A stretch of DNA of 35,552 bases from Bacteroidota bacterium (GTDB lineage Bacteria; Bacteroidota; Ignavibacteria; Kryptoniales; JAKASW01), in the NCBI GenBank assembly GCA_021845665.1, contig JAJZVO010000045.1:1-35552 (forward strand), written 5' to 3'. Each line of letters opens with the position of its first letter. Positions within the stretch are counted from its first letter, which is position 1. The notes beneath the pieces were generated by a model that was not told where the DNA came from, ran no database searches, and saw only the letters and a list, made by a program, of their open reading frames with translations. This document shows, in pieces, positions 1-7,459 of the stretch. The position numbers were made by a program, and so were the translations under genes.

Positions 1-10
1 TCCTCTTCGT

Positions 11-158
11 TCCCGCCTTTGGCGGGACGGCTTCCTTCAGATCCTGCCTCACGGCAGGCACCCTTGCCGTCCGACTAACACTTCCCCCTCTCGGGTGTGT
101 AAAGAACTTACCTGCTCTCGCAGGTGCATCTCCAAGCAGATGCGCCCTGCCGGGCGCA
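11..158. repeat. Chain of short palindromes downstream of tRNA-fMet
   Basis: The stretch holds a run of small hairpins: a 7-bp stem 11-17/21-27 with loop ttt, a 6-bp stem 43-48/53-58 with loop tcac, a 6-bp stem 110-115/120-125 with loop tctc, a 6-bp stem 126-131/138-143, and a 7-bp stem 141-147/152-158 with loop tgcc that overlaps the previous one. A longer-range 7-bp pairing, 25-31 with 66-72, encloses the second hairpin and competes with the first. No convincing reading frame covers the region. It may be a REP-like dispersed palindrome cluster or the edge of a longer element starting before the window; the sequence alone cannot tell which. Confidence 0.6.
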
Positions 159-159
159 C

Positions 160-198
160 AAAAAAGAAGCCGCCGTACCCTTTTGGTACGGCGGCTTC
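160..198 (-). terminator. Rho-independent terminator of tRNA-fMet
   Basis: A perfect 14-bp stem (166-179 with 185-198) closes on a 5-base loop. On the minus strand it is followed by six T (complement of 160-165), the layout of an intrinsic terminator. It starts 6 bases past the 3' end of the tRNA gene, so it should define the end of that transcript. Confidence 0.9.
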
Positions 199-203
199 TG
201 AAG

Positions 204-276
<73 letters not shown>

Positions 277-403
277 ATCGGCAAACAATATAACTTGCCG
301 TTCGCTCTTAAACAAGGACTAATGGCATGAACAGAACCTACTGAAAGGAACTCTCATCCAATGAAAGGAAATCGTAAAGGCGACAGGTTGCCCGAACACA
401 ATC

Positions 404-432
404 TTGAAAGTTCGCGCTGAATTGGTTAGATT
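404..432 (+). promoter_or_regulatory. Possible sigma70-like promoter for the FmdB gene
   Basis: TTGAAA at 404-409 and TAGATT at 427-432 are separated by 17 bases and lie 44 bases before the start codon at 476. Only four of six -10 bases match consensus, and primary promoters in Bacteroidota differ from the E. coli form, so this is tentative. Confidence 0.3.
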
Positions 433-475
433 TTGCATATTTTAAGTCGAAGAAAGTGGAAATGGAGTACTAACG

Positions 476-769
476 ATGCCGACGTACGAATACAAATGCG
501 ACAGTTGCGGCTACATTTTCGAGGAACTTCAATCGATCAAAGATGATCCTTTGAGCAAGTGTCCCAAGTGCGGCGGAAAGGTTCAACGTCTGATCGGGCC
601 CGGTGCCGGGCTGATATTCAAGGGATCAGGATTCTACCTCACAGATTATAAGAAGTCCAATACCTCGCCGTCGACATCAGGCGGAAACGGAAACGCAAAG
701 AAGACCGAACCGGCCGCTCCCCCAAAGGCGGAGAAATCGAGCACGGGAGACAACAAACCGAAGAGCTAG
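476..769 (+). CDS. FmdB-family zinc ribbon protein
   Basis: The 97-residue product opens with the MPTYEYKC signature of the FmdB/CxxC_CXXC_SSSS family. Cysteines 8, 11, 29 and 32 form two CxxC knuckles that should bind one zinc. After about residue 55 comes a low-complexity tail rich in Ser, Gly, Lys and Pro, as is usual in this family. FmdB was first described as a putative regulator of formamidase genes; the general role is not settled, so I give no substrate. A GGAG at 464-467 sits 8 bases before the ATG. The gene converges on fmt: the two genes end inside the same CTAG (766-769), each using TAG as stop on its own strand. Confidence 0.9.
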   Translation: MPTYEYKCDSCGYIFEELQSIKDDPLSKCPKCGGKVQRLIGPGAGLIFKGSGFYLTDYKKSNTSPSTSGGNGNAKKTEPAAPPKAEKSSTGDNKPKS

Positions 770-1701
770 ATGCTGCTCCTGTTAAGTCTCGTACCAGACT
801 CGATACGCGCACCCCGGACAAACTCGCGCGCATCGAGTTTTTTCTTCCCTTCCGACTGGAGCTCAAGGATCTCGAGCTTCTCATCCCCACAGCCTACGAA
901 CAGCCTGCCGCCCACCACAGAGACACTTCCCGGTTGATCCGTATTCGATTCGCCGGTCCGCTTCGTCCTGAACACCTTTAACATCTTTCCGTTCATGAAA
1001 CTGAACGCGGCCGGTTCGGGGGAAAACCCCCTAATGAAGTTATGCACGGCTTCGGCAGGCTTCGACCATTCGATGAGGCAATCCTCCTTTGAAATCTTTG
1101 GAGCCTTGGTCGCAAGAGTGCCGTCCTGTTCCATGACCTTTACCGTACCTTGTTCGATCATCTTCACAGTCTCCAAGACGGCGTCTGAACCTGTTGCGGA
1201 TAGTCTGTCCGCCAGTTCCCCCGCAGTTTCATCCCCGCCGATAGTTATTTTCTTCTGCAGGATGATTCTGCCGGTATCCACCTTCTCATCGAGAAAGAAG
1301 GTAGTGACTCCCGTTTCCCTTTCACCGTTAATGATTGCCCAATTGATGGGCGCGGCTCCCCTGTATCGCGGAAGAAGTGAAGCGTGAAGATTAAATGTAC
1401 CGAGTTTAGGGATCGTAAAGATTTCCCTGGGAAGTATCCTGAATGCGACCACAACGATAAGATCAGGCGAAATACTGTTTATAGAGCCGGCGAAACCGGG
1501 ATCCTTCAAAGATGCGACCTGGATAACCGGTAGTCCAAGTCCCTCCGCCGCACTTTTTATTGCAGGCGGAAATACTTTAAGTCCTCTTCCCCGAGGCTCA
1601 TCGGGGTTAGTCACGACAGCGGCAATCTCAAAACCCGAGTTCACCAGCGCCCTCAACGAAGGCACGGCAAATTCAGGCGTGCCCATGAAAACTATTCTCA
1701 T
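766..1701 (-). CDS. fmt: Methionyl-tRNA formyltransferase
   Basis: This enzyme transfers a formyl group from 10-formyltetrahydrofolate to initiator Met-tRNA in the cytoplasm. The 311-residue length is normal. The N-terminal Rossmann-like transferase domain starts MRIVFMGTPEFAVPSL, and the catalytic triad is visible as Asn104 and His106 in FNLHASLLPRYRGAAP and Asp142 in VDTGRI, matching N106/H108/D144 of the E. coli enzyme. The C-terminal OB-like tRNA-binding domain covers roughly residues 205-311. No def gene is adjacent, which is the commoner partner; instead the initiator tRNA lies just downstream on the same strand. A 5-formyltetrahydrofolate cyclo-ligase, also a folate one-carbon enzyme, is at 26.6 kb. 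Confidence 0.96.
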   Translation of the reverse strand: MRIVFMGTPEFAVPSLRALVNSGFEIAAVVTNPDEPRGRGLKVFPPAIKSAAEGLGLPVIQVASLKDPGFAGSINSISPDLIVVVAFRILPREIFTIPKLGTFNLHASLLPRYRGAAPINWAIINGERETGVTTFFLDEKVDTGRIILQKKITIGGDETAGELADRLSATGSDAVLETVKMIEQGTVKVMEQDGTLATKAPKISKEDCLIEWSKPAEAVHNFIRGFSPEPAAFSFMNGKMLKVFRTKRTGESNTDQPGSVSVVGGRLFVGCGDEKLEILELQSEGKKKLDAREFVRGARIESGTRLNRSSI

Positions 1702-1778
1702 CGCGAAGCCTAATTGTTAACGTATAAAAATAATCGAACGCGTCGAGTAATTCTACCCATCTGCATCCGGCTTACCGG

Positions 1779-2117
1779 TCAATAACGCGGCATATCGGGA
1801 TCTATTTCTCTTGCCCATTTGTCTATCCCGCCTGAGAGATTCCTCGAGTTCTTGAAACCGGACCTCTTGAGAAGCTGAACAGCCATGGCGCTTCTTCCCC
1901 CGGAATGGCACATGACAATTATCTCACGGTTCGGGTCAAGTTCGCCTATACGCTTTGGAAGCTCCCGCAGCGGTATGAGATGTCCTCCGAGGTTGCAGTG
2001 ATCGTATTCGCCCTGCTCGCGAACGTCAAGGATGAATACGTCCTCCCCTTTGTCGATTCTCGCCTTGAGTTCAGTCACAGAGATGTCTTTATCTGAATCG
2101 TTTTTGAATCCGAACAT
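1779..2117 (-). CDS. Single-domain rhodanese-like protein
   Basis: A cytoplasmic rhodanese domain of about 112 residues. The active-site loop CHSGGRS has the sulfur-carrying cysteine near residue 70, and the family motif LDVREQGEYDHCNLGGHLIPL, broken here as LDVRE then GGHLIP, is present. Such stand-alone domains move sulfane sulfur in cofactor, tRNA-thiolation or detoxification pathways; nothing here fixes the acceptor. I chose ATG at 2117 because GGAG lies 8 bases upstream; a GTG at 2126 would add three residues but overlaps the GGAG. It lies 77 bases downstream-to-upstream of fmt on the same strand and may share a transcript with it. Confidence 0.9.
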   Translation of the reverse strand: MFGFKNDSDKDISVTELKARIDKGEDVFILDVREQGEYDHCNLGGHLIPLRELPKRIGELDPNREIIVMCHSGGRSAMAVQLLKRSGFKNSRNLSGGIDKWAREIDPDMPRY

Positions 2118-2163
2118 TAATTTCACTCCGATTTTGTGTTTTAGAATTTTATCTGCGGATCAG

Positions 2164-3003
2164 TCAGATCGACTTGGCGCCGTCAAGTTGTCCGAGTCCC
2201 ATCCGGCAAACGGAGTCACCGCTTTTCTTAACTTCTTCAAATCTTATCAACGATTTTTGCGATGGCTGGGTTCTTGGATGGTACACATGGTATTGAACAG
2301 CAAGGTTGCGGAGCGATTTCCCGGTTACACCGATTAGAGAAAGTCGGTATTGAATATCGGAATCTTCTCCGTGTCCGGGACCATCGTAAGCCTCGTCGAA
2401 CCCGTTTATCGCAACCAGCTCTTTTTTGTAGAGGGAGAAATTACTCCCAAGTATCGTCGCCGATTTCCGCCCGATCAATTCACGGATGGAAGGATTAGTT
2501 ATTCTTATCCCGTCTTCTATCCTAAGAGCTTTTCCCAGGGCTCCATCAAGCAGCTCATGAAACCCCACATGCTCGAACTTGCCGGACATGACTTTCGCGA
2601 GGGTCAACTTAGCCGCCCAGCGTTTGCTCATCTCGACGCGTCTTCCGAGAAGTACTTTGCCCTCCTCTCGTTCCAAATAGTGGTCCAGGAGAAAGTCTTT
2701 CCCTGGAAGGCAATCGCCGTCTATGAAAACCAGGTAGGGCGAAACGGCGGCGCGCACTGCCGAATTGAGAATTCGGTTTTTCCGCCAACCTATATCTTCC
2801 TGCCAGAGATGTCTTATTGAAAGTCCGAACTCTGCGCGGGCTTCGTCGACCACATCTTTCACTCCGGGGCCCGAGCCGTCATCAGCAACTATGACTTCAA
2901 ACTCCCTGAACGATTGTCTTTGAACCGCCGCGAGAACAAGGCGTAAGACCTCTTCGCGGTTATAGACCGAGATAATGAGTGACAGATCGGGAATATCGTT
3001 CAT
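2164..3003 (-). CDS. Family 2 glycosyltransferase
   Basis: A 279-residue GT-A fold enzyme. The N-terminus SLIISVYNREEVL, the nucleotide-binding DD at 41-42 and the metal-binding DGD at 95-97 (VFIDGDC) mark family 2. The C-terminal part has GHGEDSDIQYRL, the pattern of the galactosyltransferase-type C-terminal domain also seen in polysaccharide-chain transferases. There is no membrane segment, so it probably acts on the cytoplasmic face of the membrane on a lipid- or sugar-linked acceptor. Sugar donor and acceptor cannot be read from the sequence. No other glycan genes are next to it, so it is not part of a recognisable polysaccharide cluster. Confidence 0.9.
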   Translation of the reverse strand: MNDIPDLSLIISVYNREEVLRLVLAAVQRQSFREFEVIVADDGSGPGVKDVVDEARAEFGLSIRHLWQEDIGWRKNRILNSAVRAAVSPYLVFIDGDCLPGKDFLLDHYLEREEGKVLLGRRVEMSKRWAAKLTLAKVMSGKFEHVGFHELLDGALGKALRIEDGIRITNPSIRELIGRKSATILGSNFSLYKKELVAINGFDEAYDGPGHGEDSDIQYRLSLIGVTGKSLRNLAVQYHVYHPRTQPSQKSLIRFEEVKKSGDSVCRMGLGQLDGAKSI

Positions 3004-3060
3004 TCAGAGTAACAATGGGGATAAGCGGACGGGGTGAGCTTCAGACATCATACTACAATT

Positions 3061-3417
3061 TCAACAACACGCAGCCTGGAGAATCTCTCTCACATTCGCG
3101 TTGAACTCGAATCTGGAAAGCACGCTATCGCATCCCGATGCCATAGCTTTCGCGCGCAGCGGCGTATTTAGATGAGACATATATCCGATCAATTTGATAG
3201 ACGACGTACCAGGATTGCTCTTTAACCTTTCGATCAGACCCAATGAATCGACAAAATCATTTTCCAGGTCGATCAATATCAATTCGCAGTCTTTGAGGTA
3301 ATGGTCGACCTGACTTTCATTTCCCACAAAAGCGACTGAGAGTCCGAAATACTCAGCAGTATTTCTGATTTTGGTCATGAACATCAAATCGTTAACGATC
3401 GCTGTAATCTTCGCCAT
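3061..3417 (-). CDS. Stand-alone receiver-like domain protein
   Basis: The 118-residue protein has the alternating beta/alpha pattern of a CheY-like receiver: acidic-pocket Asn9-Asp10, a candidate phospho-acceptor Asp50 in LILIDLEND, and a small residue at the switch position in LIGYMSH. The invariant lysine near the C-terminus is replaced by Arg102 (VLSRFEF), so normal phosphorylation chemistry may be altered. It has no output domain. The start codon overlaps the stop of the HD gene (TAATG), which indicates translational coupling. A signalling partnership with the HD protein is inferred from this coupling only. Confidence 0.7.
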   Translation of the reverse strand: MAKITAIVNDLMFMTKIRNTAEYFGLSVAFVGNESQVDHYLKDCELILIDLENDFVDSLGLIERLKSNPGTSSIKLIGYMSHLNTPLRAKAMASGCDSVLSRFEFNANVREILQAACC

Positions 3418-3974
3418 TAGTCCAATCCTAATATTGTAGCGTTGTCCTGAAGCGCCTTAGTCACGAACGAAATGTGATCCGCCTCGGGTATACCGAGTTC
3501 TGCAATGCCGTTCATGATATCTTCACGGCTCACACTCCGTGCAAACGCTTTGTCCTTGAGCTTCTTCTTGACGGACGATACTTCCATACCCGCCAGTTTT
3601 GTGGGACGAACCAGCGCTATCGCAATAATAAACCCCGTCAATTCATCGCAGGCGAAAAGACACTTCGCCATCCTGGTCTCTCTCGGGACCTTTGTGTACG
3701 GTGCGTGTCCCATGATAGCCTGTGTTACCGAATCGGGGTAGCCCTTCTCAGCCAGGATTTTGTTCCCAACATACGGATGTTGATCGGCGTTGGGATACAT
3801 TTCATAATCGAAGTCATGAAGAAGCCCTGCGAGTCCGTAGAGACACTCATCTTCCCCGAACTTCCTGGCGTAGGCGCGCATTACAGCCTCGACGGACAGC
3901 GCGTGTTTTCTCAGGCTGTCAGTCTTGGTGTACTCAAATAGCAGTGATAATGCTTCCTCTCTTGTAGGCGCCAC
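3417..3974 (-). CDS. HD-domain metal-dependent phosphohydrolase
   Basis: A 185-residue HD hydrolase of the kind often annotated as HDIG-domain protein. Metal ligands read as His24, the His53-Asp54 doublet in GLLHDFDYE, His90 in IMGHAP and Asp110 in FACDELTG. These enzymes cleave phosphate esters, often of nucleotides; the substrate here is unknown. Translation probably starts at GTG 3974, with GGAG 6-9 bases before it. Downstream it is coupled to the receiver-like gene through TAATG. A candidate 54-residue gene ends just 9 bases upstream of the GTG. Confidence 0.88.
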   Translation of the reverse strand: MAPTREEALSLLFEYTKTDSLRKHALSVEAVMRAYARKFGEDECLYGLAGLLHDFDYEMYPNADQHPYVGNKILAEKGYPDSVTQAIMGHAPYTKVPRETRMAKCLFACDELTGFIIAIALVRPTKLAGMEVSSVKKKLKDKAFARSVSREDIMNGIAELGIPEADHISFVTKALQDNATILGLD

Positions 3975-3983
3975 TGGTACTCC

Positions 3984-4148
3984 TCAAATCACGTTCGAAA
4001 TATATTTCCCGCGAATCTCATAATCAAACACCGCGCGAATCTCAGCGTGGGCCATTTTGGGATGATCGCACACGCAGGGTGCAGCAAGAGTGACGATTCT
4101 TACTGATGGGCACCGAGTGAATACTTTTTCGTTTGCGACTATTACCAT
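3984..4148 (-). CDS. Candidate small protein (54 aa) leading the HD operon
   Basis: An open frame of 54 codons fills most of the gap between the HD gene and suhB. It starts with ATG at 4148, preceded by GGAAG about 8 bases upstream, and stops at TGA 9 bases before the HD start, so the spacing fits an operon. The product starts MVIVANEKVF, has three cysteines (13, 25 and 27) and no membrane segment. An 11-base direct repeat (4010-4020 and 4034-4044) lies inside it in frame, 24 bases apart, giving AEIRA and YEIRG eight residues apart. I do not recognise the family. It could be noncoding leader sequence instead. Confidence 0.4.
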   Translation of the reverse strand: MVIVANEKVFTRCPSVRIVTLAAPCVCDHPKMAHAEIRAVFDYEIRGKYISNVI

Positions 4149-4196
4149 CAGATTTCTTCCGAATGATACTTAAATTAAATAAAAAACAGGAAAAGT

Positions 4197-4967
4197 ATGC
4201 TCGACAGAATAATTGAGATTGCGAAACAAGCCGGCACGTTTCTAAAAGAAAACGAGGGGAATATCTCGGAAATAAAAGAGAAGGGATCGTTCACCAATTT
4301 AGTGACCGACATAGACAAAGGGTCGGAGGCGATGATTAAGGCGTTCATTCAGAAGAATTTCCCGGATCATGGGATACTCGCCGAAGAGAGCGGGGCTTCG
4401 TCGCCGACATCAGAATACCGCTGGATAATCGATCCGCTTGACGGCACAACAAATTTCACTCACTCCTTCCCGGTGTATTGCGTTTCAATCGCCGTCGAAA
4501 GAAAAGGGGAGCTGATAGCGGGAGCGGTCTACGATCCTAACTTCGATGAGATGTTCACCGCAGAAAAAGGGGGCGGTGCACACGTCAACGGGAAGAGACT
4601 GCAGGTTACGACGACGAACACGCTTGAAAAGTCTATGCTCGCTACAGGCTTCCCGTACGACGTAAAGAACAATCCGTTCAATTGCGTCCAGCATTTTGAG
4701 GAGTTTCTGGTGAAGACACAGGCTGTCCGCAGGCTCGGCTCAGCGGCACTCGACAGCTGCTATGTCGCATGCGGAAGACTCGACGGATTCTGGGAGGTCA
4801 ACCTGCATCCATGGGACACTGCTGCAGCGGTCCTAATCACCACGGAGGCAGGCGGAAAGGTGACAGGGTTCAACGGCGAAAAATATTCCATCTACCAGAG
4901 AGATATCGTTCTCTCGAACGGCACCATCCACGACGAGATGCTTGAAGTAATCAAGAAGAATCTCTGA
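4197..4967 (+). CDS. suhB: Inositol monophosphatase family protein
   Basis: A 256-residue Mg2+- and Li+-sensitive phosphatase fold of the IMPase/FBPase superfamily. Metal-binding motifs are complete: Glu63-Glu64 (LAEESG), the signature DPLDGTTNF beginning at Asp79, and the C-terminal WD at 206-207 (HPWDTAAA). It should hydrolyse myo-inositol-1-phosphate or related sugar phosphates in the cytoplasm. AGG at 4188-4190 lies 6 bases before the ATG. It is alone on the plus strand, divergent from the HD operon and convergent with the next minus-strand gene, whose stop is only 2 bases away. The symbol is by family; true SuhB function in transcription complexes is not implied. Confidence 0.93.
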   Translation: MLDRIIEIAKQAGTFLKENEGNISEIKEKGSFTNLVTDIDKGSEAMIKAFIQKNFPDHGILAEESGASSPTSEYRWIIDPLDGTTNFTHSFPVYCVSIAVERKGELIAGAVYDPNFDEMFTAEKGGGAHVNGKRLQVTTTNTLEKSMLATGFPYDVKNNPFNCVQHFEEFLVKTQAVRRLGSAALDSCYVACGRLDGFWEVNLHPWDTAAAVLITTEAGGKVTGFNGEKYSIYQRDIVLSNGTIHDEMLEVIKKNL

Positions 4968-4969
4968 GG

Positions 4970-5374
4970 TTATTCCAGGACAAAGTTCGAATCCGGTTCC
5001 ATATCGATCCGTTCGGAATAGCGAACGTAAATGGTTTCTTTGCCGTTGAAAGGGATTTGGATTGCCCAATCTCCCTTCCAGTTTTTGATGGCGCTTCCGA
5101 ATAATTTCCGGCTCTTTGTTTCGGTGAACCGTTCAATGAATACCCAGCCGAAAAAGGCCTTTGATTCACGTAGGAGAAACGCGGCTGCACGCTGGTCTAA
5201 TCCGACTTCAACTTGACCGACCGTCGTCGCGATGAAGCCTGCGGCTACCAGGCGCTCGGCAAAAATACTTGAGAGGTCGCGTCCTTCGAAGAGGAGGTCG
5301 TGCACGAATCTTTTCACGTTTCTCCCGTTTATTATTTCGTCGAGAGCCTCGATTATCTCACCGTCGGACTTCAC
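4970..5374 (-). CDS. Hypothetical protein downstream of bcp
   Basis: A 134-residue soluble protein I do not recognise. It is mixed alpha/beta by eye: a charged helical start (EIIEALDEIINGRN) and a second half rich in aromatic and beta-forming residues (FFGWVFIERF, GDWAIQIPF). There is one Cys-free core, no signal peptide and no membrane segment. The start is GTG at 5374; it lies 14 bases after the bcp stop on the same strand, so the two are probably co-transcribed. A redox or stress link is only guilt by association. Confidence 0.65.
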   Translation of the reverse strand: MKSDGEIIEALDEIINGRNVKRFVHDLLFEGRDLSSIFAERLVAAGFIATTVGQVEVGLDQRAAAFLLRESKAFFGWVFIERFTETKSRKLFGSAIKNWKGDWAIQIPFNGKETIYVRYSERIDMEPDSNFVLE

Positions 5375-5388
5375 TCGAGATGCCGGTC

Positions 5389-5835
5389 TTACCCGGAAAC
5401 GCCTTTCGCCGCATCGATATGCGCCTTCGGGGAGAACATGTTTTTCGTTATCGAAATGATCTTCTTTTCCCGGCTGATTATGAAGGTGACCCTGTTGGAA
5501 ATCCTGAAAAGCTTATTGTAAACGCCATAGAGACCTGAGACAGTACCATCTCTGTCCGACAAGAGCTCGAATGGAAGCTTGTGTTCGGCTTTGAACTTCT
5601 CGTGGCTCTCAATCGTATCGGTACTTACCCCGAACACCCGGAGTTCAGATTTCCTGAGGTCTGCGAACTCATCCCTGAATCCGCACGCCTCGCGGGTACA
5701 GCCGGAAGTAAAATCCTTCGGATAGAAATACAGGACAAGCTTGCCGTCTTTGAGACTCTCGTTGAGATTGAAAGTCCCTCCTCCCGTCGACGGCAGTTCA
5801 AAGTCGGGAGCTTCATCACCTATGTTTAGTTTCAT
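5389..5835 (-). CDS. bcp: Peroxiredoxin of the Bcp/PrxQ class
   Basis: A thiol peroxidase that reduces hydrogen and organic peroxides with thioredoxin. From the ATG at 5835 it has 148 residues, the normal length. The peroxidatic cysteine lies in DFTSGCTREACGF, with the resolving cysteine five residues on (C-x4-C), the atypical 2-Cys arrangement of Bcp. A TTG at 5844 in frame would add MIP; I prefer the ATG because the protein then starts KLNIGDEAPDFELP as in relatives. No clear ribosome binding site is visible: a 9-bp inverted repeat (5837-5870) occupies that place. Confidence 0.93.
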   Translation of the reverse strand: MKLNIGDEAPDFELPSTGGGTFNLNESLKDGKLVLYFYPKDFTSGCTREACGFRDEFADLRKSELRVFGVSTDTIESHEKFKAEHKLPFELLSDRDGTVSGLYGVYNKLFRISNRVTFIISREKKIISITKNMFSPKAHIDAAKGVSG

Positions 5836-5836
5836 A

Positions 5837-5870
5837 GGAATCAAAACACAAGTCGAGGCAATTTGATTCC
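5837..5870 (-). promoter_or_regulatory. 9-bp inverted repeat directly upstream of the bcp start
   Basis: GGAATCAAA (5837-5845) and TTTGATTCC (5862-5870) are exact reverse complements with a 16-base spacer. The repeat ends one base before the ATG at 5835. As RNA it would form a hairpin covering the usual ribosome-binding position; as DNA it could be a dimer operator. Function not shown. Confidence 0.45.
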
Positions 5871-5964
5871 AGGGGCAGAAAAAAGGGATAGCTCAGCCGA
5901 TTACACTGTTATCCATTCCATGGTCCGGCAAAAACAGGGATACACGCTTCAACGGTTTAAGGCC

Positions 5965-7122
5965 TCATGGGGATTGGAGGCTGTCGAGTGCGATCCTCGC
6001 CTGCCTGCATGCGTTGTAGTCCCCATTGAGCTTAATCGCTGTCTTAAAATCTAAAATGGCCTTATCCTCTTCTCCCATACGTTCGTACACCGAGCCCCTT
6101 CCATAATAGGCCCTCGAGAGGAGCACACTCGGCTTGCCCATTTCAATGATCTTGCTCAAATCCGCGATCGCCTCACCGTAGTTCCTTCTGAGGGCGGCAT
6201 AAGCTTCACCCCTGTAAAAACGGATGTAGCTAAGGCTCACAAACCGGAGGGAGTCTGCCCCGCGATAATCGGCGAGGCACGGATTCGCGAAGCGCAGTAC
6301 TTTGTCGTACTCATGCAGCCTGTAGTACCCGAAGCATAATGAACGAACGAAATCGAGATTTCCAGGATACATCCGGTGGAGAGAGAGAGCGCGCTTCACA
6401 ATCCCGGAGTAATTCTTCTTATCGACGTCAACGATGTCCGCGAGAAATGATGCCGCCTCTGCTTTCGAGTAGCTCCCGCGTTCCGCCGCCTTCTTCAGTT
6501 CTTCAATCCCGAGCTTCTCATTCCCATTTATCCCGAGGATAAGCGCCATAGGTTTCAGGTACCAGGGAAGATGAGCCGCATAGTAATTGAATGCACCTAT
6601 CCCGGAATAAGCGTCGTAGAAATGAGGATCTAGCTTTACAGCCTTCTCGAGGATTTTCCTGCTTTTGAGCCCATCGGCCATCAGACCGAACCAGTCGCTC
6701 TTTGCGGCTTCGTATCTTGACCGGTAGACAAGCGCACTTGCATAATAGAAGAGCCTGTGCACATTGTCGGTAGCCGATTCAACACGCTTTTTTGAAAGGG
6801 AACATGCCTTGTCGACGATAACATGGTACACGTTCCAAATGCTGTCGGGCGAGCGGAAACAATCTTCCGCAATCATCTTCGAGTAGATCCCGCACCTGTA
6901 AACATATCCCTCCGGCATCTTCGGGTACTCGGCCATCATGGAATCCGTAAACTCGAGCGCATGTCCGAACCTGTAGTTGTAGGTGTTCTCGACCGTCGAG
7001 TCGATCAGAGCATCGAGCCTGTTGTGGACAACCGCCCTGCCTCCGGTCCGTGCATCGGCTCGCAAGGCAAGGAGGCTTGCAACTGCAAATATTGCAGCCG
7101 CGGCTATATAGTGTCTCGTCAA
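5965..7122 (-). CDS. Exported tetratricopeptide-repeat protein
   Basis: A 385-residue protein with an N-terminal signal peptide: basic start, hydrophobic AAAAIFAVASLLAL and a cleavage-like RADA near residue 24. The mature part is almost wholly helical with degenerate TPR units; the clearest are near the C-terminus (SRAYYGRGSVYERMGEEDKA, ending DFKTAIKLNGDY) and the middle (KILEKAVKLDPHFYDAYSGIGAF). It is probably a periplasmic or membrane-attached scaffold. The start codon is TTG at 7122. It sits 10 bases after the ArsC-like gene on the same strand. No partner can be named. Confidence 0.82.
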   Translation of the reverse strand: MTRHYIAAAAIFAVASLLALRADARTGGRAVVHNRLDALIDSTVENTYNYRFGHALEFTDSMMAEYPKMPEGYVYRCGIYSKMIAEDCFRSPDSIWNVYHVIVDKACSLSKKRVESATDNVHRLFYYASALVYRSRYEAAKSDWFGLMADGLKSRKILEKAVKLDPHFYDAYSGIGAFNYYAAHLPWYLKPMALILGINGNEKLGIEELKKAAERGSYSKAEAASFLADIVDVDKKNYSGIVKRALSLHRMYPGNLDFVRSLCFGYYRLHEYDKVLRFANPCLADYRGADSLRFVSLSYIRFYRGEAYAALRRNYGEAIADLSKIIEMGKPSVLLSRAYYGRGSVYERMGEEDKAILDFKTAIKLNGDYNACRQARIALDSLQSP

Positions 7123-7132
7123 AATTATTCCA

Positions 7133-7459
7133 TTAAATCTCGGTGTACCCGAAGTAGACTTTCTTTCCGTCGATCATGACCGGGCGTTTGATAAGGTTGG
7201 GATCTTTCAGCATGAGGTCGATAAGATCAGACTTATCGACCTTCCTCTTCGCGAGGTTCAATTCTCTATACGGCTTCGAATGCTTGTTTATGAAAGCTTC
7301 CAGGTTACCGGCATCGATGTGTTCCTCGAGAAATCCCCTGGACGGCGGGTATTTCAAGATGTCAATCTCGTCGAAAGAAACTTTCGCTTTCGTCAGGTAT
7401 TCCTTTTCCTTTCTGCAGGTACCGCAAGTCGACTTCTGATAAATCACGATCCTTTTCAA
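7133..7459 (-). CDS. ArsC/Spx-family thioredoxin-fold protein
   Basis: A 108-residue member of the ArsC-like superfamily. It keeps a CxxC at Cys12-Cys15 (STCGTCRK), which is more like the Spx/YffB-type and glutaredoxin-linked members than R773 ArsC, and the C-terminal LIKRPVMIDGKKVYFGY signature. It may reduce arsenate or another small substrate, or act as a redox-sensing regulator; the sequence does not decide. Translation starts at TTG 7459, which overlaps the stop of the upstream phosphorylase gene as TTGA, with AGAGAGG just before it, so translation is coupled. Confidence 0.85.
   Translation of the reverse strand: MKRIVIYQKSTCGTCRKEKEYLTKAKVSFDEIDILKYPPSRGFLEEHIDAGNLEAFINKHSKPYRELNLAKRKVDKSDLIDLMLKDPNLIKRPVMIDGKKVYFGYTEI

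Noticed and set aside
361-420. 19-codon frame starting ATG before the FmdB gene
   Set aside because: Too short to judge, weak ribosome binding site, and it overlaps the candidate promoter.
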